From UBA917 sp964435085 (GTDB taxonomy: Bacteria; Patescibacteriota; Patescibacteriia; Patescibacteriales; Patescibacteriaceae): a DNA stretch of 51,587 nt. Each line of letters begins with the position of its first letter. Position 1 is the first letter of the stretch. A program made the translations under genes and the position numbers. Under the pieces are notes generated by a model. It searched no databases, was not told the origin of the DNA, and saw nothing but the letters and a program-made list of their open reading frames with translations. This document shows, one piece after another, positions 21,933-29,909 of this stretch. Where the stretch lies: positions 1 through 51,587 of the forward strand of contig CAYSXQ010000006.1 of NCBI GenBank assembly GCA_964435085.1, read 5' to 3'.

Positions 21933-22337
21933 TTATTTCAATTGCTCGTCAAGAGCTTTGTTAACCAAAGCATCAGCCGCCTTATTAAATTCGCGGCGGA
22001 CGTGGTTAAAGCTGACCTTTTTGTAGTTCAGTTTCTCAGTGCAGATCTTAGCAAAGAGTGGCGCTAAGTCTTTATTCTTCATCTTGTACTCACCATTTAA
22101 TTGCTTGACTACCAATTCACTATCGAGATAAAAATCTAATTCAGTTGCGGCGAGATTCTTGGCTTCGCGCAAGGCAGCGACTACCGCTTGGTATTCGGCT
22201 TGGTTGTTAGTGGTGTCGCTGATGCATTCTGAGACCTGAGCTAAGACCTTGCCGCTTGCGTCTTCAAGCACAGCGCCGATAGCAGCTGGACCTGGGTTGC
22301 CGCGAGAGCCGCCGTCGGTGTGGATGATTAGTTTCAT
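21933..22337 (-). CDS. rnhA: Ribonuclease H-like protein (RNase HI type)
   Basis: A 134-aa RNase H fold protein. The acidic active-site residues are visible as Asp8 in IIHTDGGSRGNPGPA, Glu48 in NNQAEYQAVVAAL, Asp72 in YLDSELVVKQL and Asp122 in FNKAADALVNKA, with His112 nearby in NHVRREFNKAAD. It cleaves the RNA strand of RNA-DNA hybrids during replication and repair. The short form lacking the basic protrusion resembles the type found in many Gram-positive, archaeal and CPR genomes. It follows recJ with a 29-base gap on the same strand, a natural DNA-repair pair. Confidence 0.92.
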   Translation of the reverse strand: MKLIIHTDGGSRGNPGPAAIGAVLEDASGKVLAQVSECISDTTNNQAEYQAVVAALREAKNLAATELDFYLDSELVVKQLNGEYKMKNKDLAPLFAKICTEKLNYKKVSFNHVRREFNKAADALVNKALDEQLK

Positions 22338-22366
22338 AATTTTTAAATTTGTAGTTTTGAAATTTA

Positions 22367-24094
22367 TTATTCCGCCTTCACCATATCCACTATCTTCAAC
22401 TGCACGCTCTGTCTATTATTAAAGTCGTTTATTTCAACAGTGTAGGCCAAATTTATTTTATCATTGACTCCGAAATCCTTCCAGCGCTCAGCACCGCCAA
22501 AGGAGATGGCCCAGACTGAGCCGATGCGGAGCTTGATGTGCTGTTTTTCAAAGCCCATGAAGTTGATGTCGCTAATGGTCAGGTTGTAGCTAGCAAAGAT
22601 GGGCAAGGGATTGCCTTGACCGAAGGGAGAGAATTGTTTGAGAGACTGGGCTAGAGTCATGTTAATCTCGTCGGCTTCGATGACAGATTCAATAGTTAAT
22701 TTAGGTGTCATTAATTCGTCAGTCAAGTCGCGCTCGCCTATCGCCCTGACCTGCTCGGCAAATTTTTGCAGACTAGTGGTGTCTTTGACGGTGAAGCCAC
22801 AGGCAGCGCGATGGCCGCCGTGACGAAGTAGGTGTTCCTGAGCTTCTTCGACCGCGCCGACGATACTGTAGTCGCCGATACTGCGACCGGAGCCTTTGAT
22901 ATTACCTTCGCTTTGACAGATGACCAGAGCTGGTCGGCCGTAGCGTTCGACTAGTTTGCCGGCAGCGAGACCAATGACGCCTTCGAACCACGTGGCGGCG
23001 CTCGGATCAGTAATGTCAGGCGCCATCAGGACTAAAATTTTGTCATTAAATAATTCGGCGTCGACGATGGCGCAGCAGTGATCGACGATGCGCGCTGTTT
23101 CTGATTGACGGAGAATGTTTTGTTCGTTTAATTCATTGGCAAGTCTAGCTGCTTCGTCTTTGTCTTTGGTGATTAGCAGTTGATAGGCAGTATTAGCATG
23201 AGCGAGACGACCAGCAACATTAAGACGTGGACCGAGCTGCCAGCCGATTTGCCATTCGCTGATCACGCCTTTGATTTGAGATATTTCCGAAAGCGCTGCG
23301 ATACCAAGACGAGGCTGACGATTCATTTGCTTGAGGCCTTCGCGGACGAGATAGCGGTTTTCATCGAGCAGACTGACACAATCAGCGACAGTGCCGATGG
23401 CGACTAGATCTAGAATCCTTTGACGCAGAATATTTTTGGCACTGTCGTCTAATTTAGTCAGACTAATGATGGCGCTAGCTAACTTGTAAGCGACACCGAC
23501 ACCGGCCAGGAACCTAAAGGGATATTTTTCGCGGGCGACGATCGGATTGATAACCAGACAATCAGGAATGTTGTCAGGAGAGCCACCGACAGTGTGGTGA
23601 TCGGTGACGATGATGTCGAGGCCGATGCTTTTGGCATACTTAGCCTCTTCGATGCCACGAATACCGTTATCAACAGTGATGATGAGCTTGGCACCGCCAG
23701 CTTTAATCTCGTCGATGATACGACAAGAGAGACCATAGCCGTCACGCATACGGCTCGGAATCCAGACTTCGACTTCCGCTCGCAGCGTACTGAGTGTTTC
23801 AGTTAAGACAGCTGAAGAAGTAACGCCATCAGCGTCGTAGTCGCCAGCAATGGCGATTTTATTTTTGGCTTTGATGTGCTTGATGATGAGTTCGCAAGCT
23901 GCCTGCATGTCTTGAAGTAGAAAGGGATCATGAGGAGCAAACTCAGATTGAGAAAGGAAAGACTTCGCTGCTTCGGGAGTATTGAAGCCACGATTAATGA
24001 GGAGTTGAGTTACTACTGGCGAAAAATCCTGAAAACGGGAAATGGTTTCAGGATCAACTTGAGGAGAAATTTGCCAGAGCTTCTTTTTGAACAT
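22367..24094 (-). CDS. recJ: Single-stranded-DNA-specific exonuclease RecJ
   Basis: A 575-aa DHH/DHHA1 exonuclease that degrades single-stranded DNA 5' to 3' in recombination and mismatch repair. DHH-domain motifs are intact: IAGDYDADGVTSSAVL at residues 82-97, ITVDNGIRG, and VTDHHTVGG. The later NPIVAREKYPFRFLAGVGVAYKLA and DLVAIGTVADCVSL strands are usual for RecJ. The DHHA1 part carries LLRHGGHRAACGFTV, and an OB-like C-terminal domain covers about the last 110 residues. Length is normal. It is transcribed with rnhA. Confidence 0.95.
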   Translation of the reverse strand: MFKKKLWQISPQVDPETISRFQDFSPVVTQLLINRGFNTPEAAKSFLSQSEFAPHDPFLLQDMQAACELIIKHIKAKNKIAIAGDYDADGVTSSAVLTETLSTLRAEVEVWIPSRMRDGYGLSCRIIDEIKAGGAKLIITVDNGIRGIEEAKYAKSIGLDIIVTDHHTVGGSPDNIPDCLVINPIVAREKYPFRFLAGVGVAYKLASAIISLTKLDDSAKNILRQRILDLVAIGTVADCVSLLDENRYLVREGLKQMNRQPRLGIAALSEISQIKGVISEWQIGWQLGPRLNVAGRLAHANTAYQLLITKDKDEAARLANELNEQNILRQSETARIVDHCCAIVDAELFNDKILVLMAPDITDPSAATWFEGVIGLAAGKLVERYGRPALVICQSEGNIKGSGRSIGDYSIVGAVEEAQEHLLRHGGHRAACGFTVKDTTSLQKFAEQVRAIGERDLTDELMTPKLTIESVIEADEINMTLAQSLKQFSPFGQGNPLPIFASYNLTISDINFMGFEKQHIKLRIGSVWAISFGGAERWKDFGVNDKINLAYTVEINDFNNRQSVQLKIVDMVKAE

Positions 24095-24156
24095 AGAGTG
24101 GTTGTTTTTTAAAAGTGTTTTGAAATTAAAACATTAGAGAATTAAAAATTGTTTTT

Positions 24157-24199
24157 GAATTTTAAATTTAAAATTTTAAATTTCAAAACAATTTCAAAT
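24157..24199. repeat. AT-rich period-7 array, copy 2 of a 43-bp repeat
   Basis: Matches 373-415 at 42 of 43 positions in the same orientation. It lies between recJ and the 35-aa gene. Confidence 0.75.
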
Positions 24200-24237
24200 G
24201 TCCCAATTTTAAATGATTAAACAATTTATTAGATACC

Positions 24238-24345
24238 CTACAATCCCAGTACCGCAAAAAAGCTAAACGACAACATGCTTAAGATAACAATAGCAGCCAC
24301 AATAGCCCAAGCGATTTTAACAATTTGTTTACGTTTGATTTTCAT
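24238..24345 (-). CDS. 35-aa single-helix membrane peptide coupled to lepA
   Basis: The ATG is one base after the lepA stop (TAA-T-ATG), a classic coupling arrangement. The peptide begins with basic residues, MKIKRKQIVKIAW, and then forms one long apolar helix (residues about 11-35). The basic end should stay inside the cell. Too short for standard gene callers. It has no recognisable family; the layout is common among small membrane subunits or regulators. Chance occurrence cannot be excluded, but the coupling, basic N-terminus and helix argue for a real gene. Confidence 0.55.
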   Translation of the reverse strand: MKIKRKQIVKIAWAIVAAIVILSMLSFSFFAVLGL

Positions 24346-24346
24346 A

Positions 24347-26137
24347 TTAAGTATTTTTTAATAATTTAACAAAAGTATCACTAGGGATAGCTACTTTGCC
24401 TTTACCAGCTGCCATCATCTTTTTCTTACCTTTCTTCTGCTTATCGAGCAGCTTATTTTTACGGCTGACGTCACCACCGTAGAGCTTGGCTGTCACGTCT
24501 TTACGCATCGCCGAGATGCGTTCGGCGGCGATGATCTTGCCGCCGATCATAGCTTGTAATTTAATGACGAACATTTGTTTCGGCAGAGAGTCTTTGAGTA
24601 GTTCAACGATAGCTTTGCCGCGACTAAAGGCGTCGTCGCGATAGACGATCATAGAGAGAGACTCGACGATTTCTTCGGCGACCCAGATATCCATCTTGAC
24701 CACATCAGCTTCACGATAGCCGATGAAATCGTAGTTAATGGAGGCATAGCCCGAAGAGACGCTTTTTAATTTATCATAAAAGTCGGTGAGGACTGCTGCC
24801 ATCGGTAAGTCGTAGTGCAGGATTGGTCGGGTCGGGTCGATGTACTCAGTGTTCTTGTAAACACCACGCTTGGATTGGACGAGAGCCATGACTGAGCCGA
24901 GGTATTCTTTCGGCACTATGACGTCGAGACTGACCCAAGGCTCCTCGAGACTATCAATTTGTGATTGGTCGGGGAGTTGTTGCGGACTGCTGATAGTCAT
25001 AATGCCAGCCTTGCCCTTGGTCTTGATCTGGTAGGCAACGCTCGGGACAGTGACGATGAGTTCGAGGCCGTGTTCACGACGCAAGCGTTCTTGGAAGATT
25101 TCTAAGTGCAGTAGACCAAGAAAGCCACAGCGAAAACCGAGGCCGAGGGCTTGGCTTTGTTCTGGCTCGTAGATGAGGGCGGCGTCATTGAGCTTCAGCT
25201 TCTCAATACCATCACGGAGCAAGGCGTAGTTATTACCTTCACTTGGGAAGATGCCAGCATAGACCATAGGTTTAGCTTCAGCATAGCCTTGTAGCGCTTC
25301 AACTAAATGCGTGTCGTCTTTGTAAATAGTAACCGTGTCACCTACTCGACAATCACCGACAGTCTTGAAGCCCGTGATGATATAGCCAATCTGACCACAA
25401 GCGAGCTGGCCGGTCGGATGATAATCCGGAGAAAAGATACCGACGTCGAGAGCTTCGCTTTTGGCGTCAGTGGCAATGAGTTTGATTTTATTATTTTTAG
25501 AAATGCTGCCGTCAACGACACGAATGTAAGCGACGACACCTTTGTACTCATCGTAGTTAGAGTCGAAGATCAAGGCGCGCAATGGCTTAGCAGGATCGCC
25601 TTGTGGTGCTGGTATTTCAGAGATAACCTTAGCCAAGATGTCTTCGACACCAGCACCAGTCTTACCAGAAGCTTGGACGATGTCGGATTCTTTGCAGCCA
25701 AGTAATTTGACAATTTCGGCAGAGACCTTCGGGACGTCAGCAGCTGGTAGGTCAATTTTATTAACTACTGGAATGATGACGAGGTCTTGTTCCATGGCAA
25801 GATAGAGGTTCGCTAGAGTTTGAGCTTGAATACCTTGAGTCGCATCGACGAGCAGGACTGCACCTTCAACGGCAGCGAGACTCCTGGAAACTTCATAGTT
25901 AAAATCGACGTGCCCGGGGGTGTCGATGAGGTTTAATTGATAACCTTGATAGTCCATGGTGACGGGAGCGAGCTTGATGGTAATGCCGCGCTCACGTTCG
26001 AGATCCATCTTATCAAGAATCTGACTTTTCATTTTGCGCATGTCAACAGTACCGGTTTTTTCAATCATACGGTCAGCGAGCGTGGACTTGCCGTGGTCAA
26101 TGTGAGCAATAATGCAGAAGTTTCTAATCTTATCCAT
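24347..26137 (-). CDS. lepA: Elongation factor 4 (LepA)
   Basis: A 596-aa ribosome-associated translational GTPase that can back-translocate stalled ribosomes. The G1 loop AHIDHGKSTLADRM begins near residue 10; G2/G3 appear in RERGITIKLAP and DTPGHVDFNYEV, and G4 in VVNKIDLPAAD. The LepA-specific C-terminal domain is seen in GYASINYDFIGYREADVVKMD and in the basic tail KKKMMAAGKGKVAIPSDTFVKLL. Length and order match the family. A 35-aa membrane peptide begins one base after the stop. Confidence 0.96.
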   Translation of the reverse strand: MDKIRNFCIIAHIDHGKSTLADRMIEKTGTVDMRKMKSQILDKMDLERERGITIKLAPVTMDYQGYQLNLIDTPGHVDFNYEVSRSLAAVEGAVLLVDATQGIQAQTLANLYLAMEQDLVIIPVVNKIDLPAADVPKVSAEIVKLLGCKESDIVQASGKTGAGVEDILAKVISEIPAPQGDPAKPLRALIFDSNYDEYKGVVAYIRVVDGSISKNNKIKLIATDAKSEALDVGIFSPDYHPTGQLACGQIGYIITGFKTVGDCRVGDTVTIYKDDTHLVEALQGYAEAKPMVYAGIFPSEGNNYALLRDGIEKLKLNDAALIYEPEQSQALGLGFRCGFLGLLHLEIFQERLRREHGLELIVTVPSVAYQIKTKGKAGIMTISSPQQLPDQSQIDSLEEPWVSLDVIVPKEYLGSVMALVQSKRGVYKNTEYIDPTRPILHYDLPMAAVLTDFYDKLKSVSSGYASINYDFIGYREADVVKMDIWVAEEIVESLSMIVYRDDAFSRGKAIVELLKDSLPKQMFVIKLQAMIGGKIIAAERISAMRKDVTAKLYGGDVSRKNKLLDKQKKGKKKMMAAGKGKVAIPSDTFVKLLKNT

Positions 26138-26207
26138 ATATTCAAGAAAAACGAGATTTTATCCCGCTTTTCTTTTTAGATTAGTATAAATTGTGCTGAA
26201 AGTCAAT

Positions 26208-26738
26208 TTACTGACGAGCCTTATTAACTGCTTCTAGTTCGCTATTTAAGTAGTTAGTTATGTCAGCATAATTGACATAGCATTTACTGGTAGAGCGGTC
26301 AAAAGCTAAAGGCAAGTGAGACAACTCCTCGCCTGATAGCTTACATAACTGAAGCACGTTTTTGAAATCAGCTAGACAAGAGGAATCCTCTGCAAGATTA
26401 CATTTATCTAAAATTATTTTTTGATCTAGATTAGTACGCTTGAAGTAATTTTGCAGACGTTTACTAATATCGTTTTCGTTGAAGAATAAGATGCGTGACC
26501 ACTGGAAAGTATCTTTAATAACAACAGTAGTTGACTTGTCCTTGCTATCAATAATACCGCCACTGGAAGCCGACCTAGACTCAGTGCCAAGAGGAGTGCT
26601 GGTAGTGCTTGGCGTGGTATCGACGAGAGGAGTTTGCTCTACAATATCAGATTTATTATTAATGAGAAGCCAAGTTATAATAGATATTATAAATACAGCC
26701 AGTATCCCTAAAATTATTATGATAGCTTTTTTATTCAT
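26208..26738 (-). CDS. Membrane-anchored protein of unknown function (176 aa)
   Basis: The open frame extends further upstream, but the first part overlaps the previous gene; ATG 26738, ten bases after that gene's stop, begins a well-formed product. A short basic start MNKKAIIIILGILAVFIISI leads into one membrane helix (about 5-26), then a Ser/Thr-rich linker (TTPSTTSTPLGTESRSASSG) and a globular extracytoplasmic part of about 100 residues with four cysteines (CNLAEDSSC, LCKL, KCYV) that may form disulfides. It follows the pilin-like/metallopeptidase gene and may work with it. No family recognised. Confidence 0.65.
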   Translation of the reverse strand: MNKKAIIIILGILAVFIISIITWLLINNKSDIVEQTPLVDTTPSTTSTPLGTESRSASSGGIIDSKDKSTTVVIKDTFQWSRILFFNENDISKRLQNYFKRTNLDQKIILDKCNLAEDSSCLADFKNVLQLCKLSGEELSHLPLAFDRSTSKCYVNYADITNYLNSELEAVNKARQ

Positions 26739-26748
26739 ATTTGTACTA

Positions 26749-28215
26749 TTAACATTTAGGATCAGTCGCTTTACACTTATTTCCCTTATCATCGGTGTAT
26801 ACAGTATTATCCCACCAGTCGCAACGCTTTCTCTTAGCTTCAATTAGTTCACCAATAGACTCTAAATAATCAGCCTGAACAGAATAAGCATGCTGTTCAA
26901 CTTGGCAATCACTATCGACAAGCCTGTCATCCATAAAATTCTGTTTAACGCAGTCGTAGTGATGAATAGCTTCATGAATCAGCGTAGACAGATTCATGAG
27001 TTCATTTGCAGCGAAGAATTCATTGTACACTGTGACAGCATTCGGACAAATGAGTTTTTTTTGCGTCACGTTAACGGTATAAGGATACTCAGCAACTACT
27101 AAACCTAGATTGCCGCCACACTTAACCTTGCTAAACGAGGCTTCCAGGTAAGCGTCGACTGCACCTAAATCAGAGACTATCTGACCCTTAGCTAGAGTTA
27201 GAGCTTTGTAAAAACTTTGTTTTTGTTGCTCGCTGCAGTTTTCAAAACTAATACTACCTGAAGATGCTGGAGGAGGCGGTGGAGGCGGAGCTGGAACAGC
27301 CACAACAGGAACAGGACTACCGGCCACTGAAGTTACTTTGGGACCGACATTGGCATTAATTTCTAACTTTTGTGCATCCAAGAAACTGCCACCCAAAGCT
27401 TTGACCGAATAATTAACAATCAAGATGCTAGCAAAGACAATGATGGCGCCGATGATAGCGTTTTTGATGATGGCAATGCCTTTGTCGACGCTAGGCTTAC
27501 TACCAGCAGAGGTCATGAGGTAGAAAGAACCGATGACAAACATCAAGAGCATGAGAGCGGCCACCATACAGAGAATACACTCATAGATATTAATGCCGAC
27601 TTGGATGAAATGATTGAGACCATACTTACCTTCTGAATAAGAATTGCCATCCTTAGGCACTATTTCTCGGCAGCAGTTGGTAAATGGTCGGACTGGCTGT
27701 GGATCTTCTGGTGTCGCTGGTTCAGAGACAGTGTCTGGAGTAATAATTGGCTCAAGGGCTAGTGAGCTGACTTTTGGGACGAAGCAGCTAATTGAAGCGT
27801 CGCCAGGACAGCGGAAAGGTACATTAACCGTGTAATCAGGGTATTTAGAGCGCGGTTCGCCGTCGGGGTATTTCATATTCGCCATTGTCACTGAACGACT
27901 GAAACAAATACCACCAATATCATTGCAATCTTGAGCTCTTAGACAACGCTGACCAGGAGGGCACTCGGCTAGATCCGGACCAGTACCAGACTTGATGATG
28001 GTTGGAGAATTTTTGTCATAGATGCTGCTAGCCGTGTGTTCGATACACTGGAAAGGCGAACTGATAAAAGTTTTGCCACTAGGATCAGCATAATAGTCTC
28101 TATTCCACTTAGCGTTTGCAGCTGAACAGTTAATAGCGCTAGCTGTCGAAGCTAGACCAAAGAACAAAGAAAAAACCCAAATGCCAAGAAGAATTGATTG
28201 ATAGAAAGATTTCAT
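26749..28215 (-). CDS. Secreted pilin-like two-helix protein fused to a putative HExxH metallopeptidase
   Basis: This 488-aa protein has several parts. A signal peptide covers residues 1-27 (ends ASTASA). A cysteine-rich region runs to about 180. Two membrane helices at about 206-235 and 247-273, with FYLMTSAGSKPSVDKG between them, closely resemble the VirB2/TrbC-like pilin proteins (Mbov_0395 style) common in CPR genomes. A proline-rich linker (302-316) follows. The C-terminal domain contains LIHEAIHHYD, an HExxH zinc motif at residues 414-418, and a Glu at 440 in QVEQHAYS that could be the third ligand, as in gluzincins. The domain has several cysteines. It would place a protease outside the membrane. 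The fusion is seen directly; activity is inference. The next gene (176 aa) starts ten bases downstream. Confidence 0.75.
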   Translation of the reverse strand: MKSFYQSILLGIWVFSLFFGLASTASAINCSAANAKWNRDYYADPSGKTFISSPFQCIEHTASSIYDKNSPTIIKSGTGPDLAECPPGQRCLRAQDCNDIGGICFSRSVTMANMKYPDGEPRSKYPDYTVNVPFRCPGDASISCFVPKVSSLALEPIITPDTVSEPATPEDPQPVRPFTNCCREIVPKDGNSYSEGKYGLNHFIQVGINIYECILCMVAALMLLMFVIGSFYLMTSAGSKPSVDKGIAIIKNAIIGAIIVFASILIVNYSVKALGGSFLDAQKLEINANVGPKVTSVAGSPVPVVAVPAPPPPPPPASSGSISFENCSEQQKQSFYKALTLAKGQIVSDLGAVDAYLEASFSKVKCGGNLGLVVAEYPYTVNVTQKKLICPNAVTVYNEFFAANELMNLSTLIHEAIHHYDCVKQNFMDDRLVDSDCQVEQHAYSVQADYLESIGELIEAKRKRCDWWDNTVYTDDKGNKCKATDPKC

Positions 28216-28244
28216 ACCAATCTATATTATCACAAAATTAGAGC

Positions 28245-29093
28245 TTAAACAATTTTAAATAAGCGCTTAGCATTGTTAGTAGTGGTAGTCGCCACCTTTT
28301 CAATATCCCAGTTTTTAATCTGAGCAATGCGGTTAGCCACATATTTAACAAGAACAGGCTCATTACGACGACCGCGGTAAGGCTCAGGGGTCATGAAAGG
28401 TGAATCAGTTTCGATGAGGAGCTTGTCTTCAGGCATTTTACGAATGAGCGAGTCCCATTGCTGACTAAAGGTAATGAGACCAGTGAAAGAGATAACTAGA
28501 CCGAGATTAAAATACTGCCAAGCGATACTTTCGGTAGCGGAGAAGCAGTGCACAACACCCCAAGGGCGATCGGTGGGGAGGTTAGCTCGATACTGCTTGC
28601 GGAAATCTTCTAAAATTTTAATAAGGTCGTCGTGGGCTTGGCGACAGTGCAGGATGACCGGCAGATTTAATTTCATCGCAAAGACTAGTTGCTTGATGAG
28701 GACTTCTTTTTGCAACTGCTTGATTTTTTTTAGCTCCTCGATGCTGGCTTCGGGCTTGTGGTAATCAAGACCAATTTCACCGATAGCGACGACGCTGGGG
28801 AATTTGGCTAGTTGTTGGTAGAGCTCGCCGTTATAAACTTCGGCTCTGATGAGAGTTTCTACGCCAGCAATCTTTTCGTGATGGTCAAAGAGCTCATCGG
28901 GATGTAGACCAACTGCAGCATAGACACCTGATTGATAACGACTAACCATCTCCAGAGCTTTCTTTGATGACTTATAGTCAGTGCCGACTAGAACAGTAGC
29001 GACACCATTATTAATAGCCCGGCGCAACACCTCGTCGGAATCATCTTTGAAATAACTAGAATTAACATGACTGTGGCTATCAAAAAATAACAT
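28245..29093 (-). CDS. tatD: TatD-family metal-dependent hydrolase (DNase)
   Basis: A 282-aa TIM-barrel metal-dependent hydrolase. The first metal pair is His7 and His9 in FFDSHSHVN. VGLHPDEL, AIGEIGLDYHK (bridging Glu), PVILHCRQAHDDLI, VVHCFSA and LLIETDSPFMTPEPYRG complete the metal and phosphate sites in usual order. TatD enzymes act as 3'-5' exonucleases or AP endonucleases on DNA. It ends 29 bases before the pilin-like gene and begins four bases after cvpA. A metG-tatD neighbourhood is common in bacteria and is kept here in the same operon. Confidence 0.95.
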   Translation of the reverse strand: MLFFDSHSHVNSSYFKDDSDEVLRRAINNGVATVLVGTDYKSSKKALEMVSRYQSGVYAAVGLHPDELFDHHEKIAGVETLIRAEVYNGELYQQLAKFPSVVAIGEIGLDYHKPEASIEELKKIKQLQKEVLIKQLVFAMKLNLPVILHCRQAHDDLIKILEDFRKQYRANLPTDRPWGVVHCFSATESIAWQYFNLGLVISFTGLITFSQQWDSLIRKMPEDKLLIETDSPFMTPEPYRGRRNEPVLVKYVANRIAQIKNWDIEKVATTTTNNAKRLFKIV

Positions 29094-29097
29094 AAAT

Positions 29098-29616
29098 TTA
29101 GATAATTGATTGGAGACGTTTGACTATTTCTGGTAGCAGTGGCGCCAAAGCATCACCAAAGTTCATAAGGAATGGCGCAAAACGAGAACTGGCAAGGAGC
29201 TTAGCCAAGGCGCTTGCCGCTGGAGTATAGCGAGCGATCATATAGAGAAAAAGTCCAAGGACGAAACTCCCCTCCACTAAGCCGAGGAGTGCCCCAGCTA
29301 GACGATTGATAGTTTTGAGGAAAGGAATGATTGTCAAAATGCCGTAGAAGCGATCGACAATCATAAACAAGAGGCCGATTAAGCGACTAACGACCGTGAA
29401 ACAGATGATGAAAGCCAGAACCTTGATCAAATTATCATAGCCAAAGTGAAAAGGCTCAATCCAAGAAAAGACAGTTAGATAAACTCGACTAGCCACCCAA
29501 GCACCAGCAAGGACTCCAGCCATACTGCCAACGATTTTGATCAAACCAAAGAAAAGGCCATAGAAGACGAAGCCGGCGAGGACTAGTAATAAGACTATGT
29601 CTATTATTGGGAGCAT
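29098..29616 (-). CDS. cvpA: CvpA-family membrane protein
   Basis: A 172-aa protein with four apolar segments (about 5-24, 28-48, 62-85, 105-128). The start LPIIDIVLLLVLAGFVFYGLFFGLIKIVG and later FIICFTVVSRLIGLLF and INRLAGALLGLVEGSFVLGLFLY match the CvpA pattern. The family was named for colicin V production; its general role in envelope homeostasis is unsettled. It overlaps neither neighbour and lies between an 83-aa membrane protein and tatD. Confidence 0.85.
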   Translation of the reverse strand: MLPIIDIVLLLVLAGFVFYGLFFGLIKIVGSMAGVLAGAWVASRVYLTVFSWIEPFHFGYDNLIKVLAFIICFTVVSRLIGLLFMIVDRFYGILTIIPFLKTINRLAGALLGLVEGSFVLGLFLYMIARYTPAASALAKLLASSRFAPFLMNFGDALAPLLPEIVKRLQSII

Positions 29617-29624
29617 TGTTTTAG

Positions 29625-29659
29625 AATTTCTAATTTAAAATTTAAAATTATAAATTAAT
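29625..29659. repeat. Period-7 array (AATTNNN x5)
   Basis: AATTTCT, AATTTAA, AATTTAA, AATTATA, AATTAAT between cvpA and the 83-aa gene, including the latter's stop codon (29655-29657). Confidence 0.75.
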
Positions 29660-29906
29660 AAAGCTTATACCTCAACTCTCTTAAATACTGCGCAGAAATC
29701 TCAAAATACTGTTCGCTATCCGGGGCTCGACAAATTGCTTTCACCTCACACTCACCAGTAGTGTCATTAGCACAACTAGTTTTTTTCTCAAAACAGAGAC
29801 TAGGACAAGGACTCACTGTGGCGTTATTGCAGCGCATAATATTAGCGCCAACAAAGAGCAGAGAGCCGATGATGAGAAGGAGCAAAATGAGACTTAGTCC
29901 GCGCAT
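29655..29906 (-). CDS. Small cysteine-rich membrane-anchored protein (83 aa)
   Basis: An N-terminal helix at about residues 4-22 (LSLILLLLIIGSLLFVGAN) is followed by an exported 60-residue part with six cysteines (RCNN, PCPSLC, SCANDTTGEC, ICRAP), likely paired into disulfides. The ATG lies three bases after the metG stop, so it is coupled. No family recognised. Confidence 0.65.
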   Translation of the reverse strand: MRGLSLILLLLIIGSLLFVGANIMRCNNATVSPCPSLCFEKKTSCANDTTGECEVKAICRAPDSEQYFEISAQYLRELRYKLY

Positions 29907-29909
29907 AGA

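Noticed and set aside
26739..26843. Longer start of the 176-aa protein at 26843
   Set aside because: The added 35 residues overlap the end of the preceding gene and precede a natural basic-plus-helix start at 26738.
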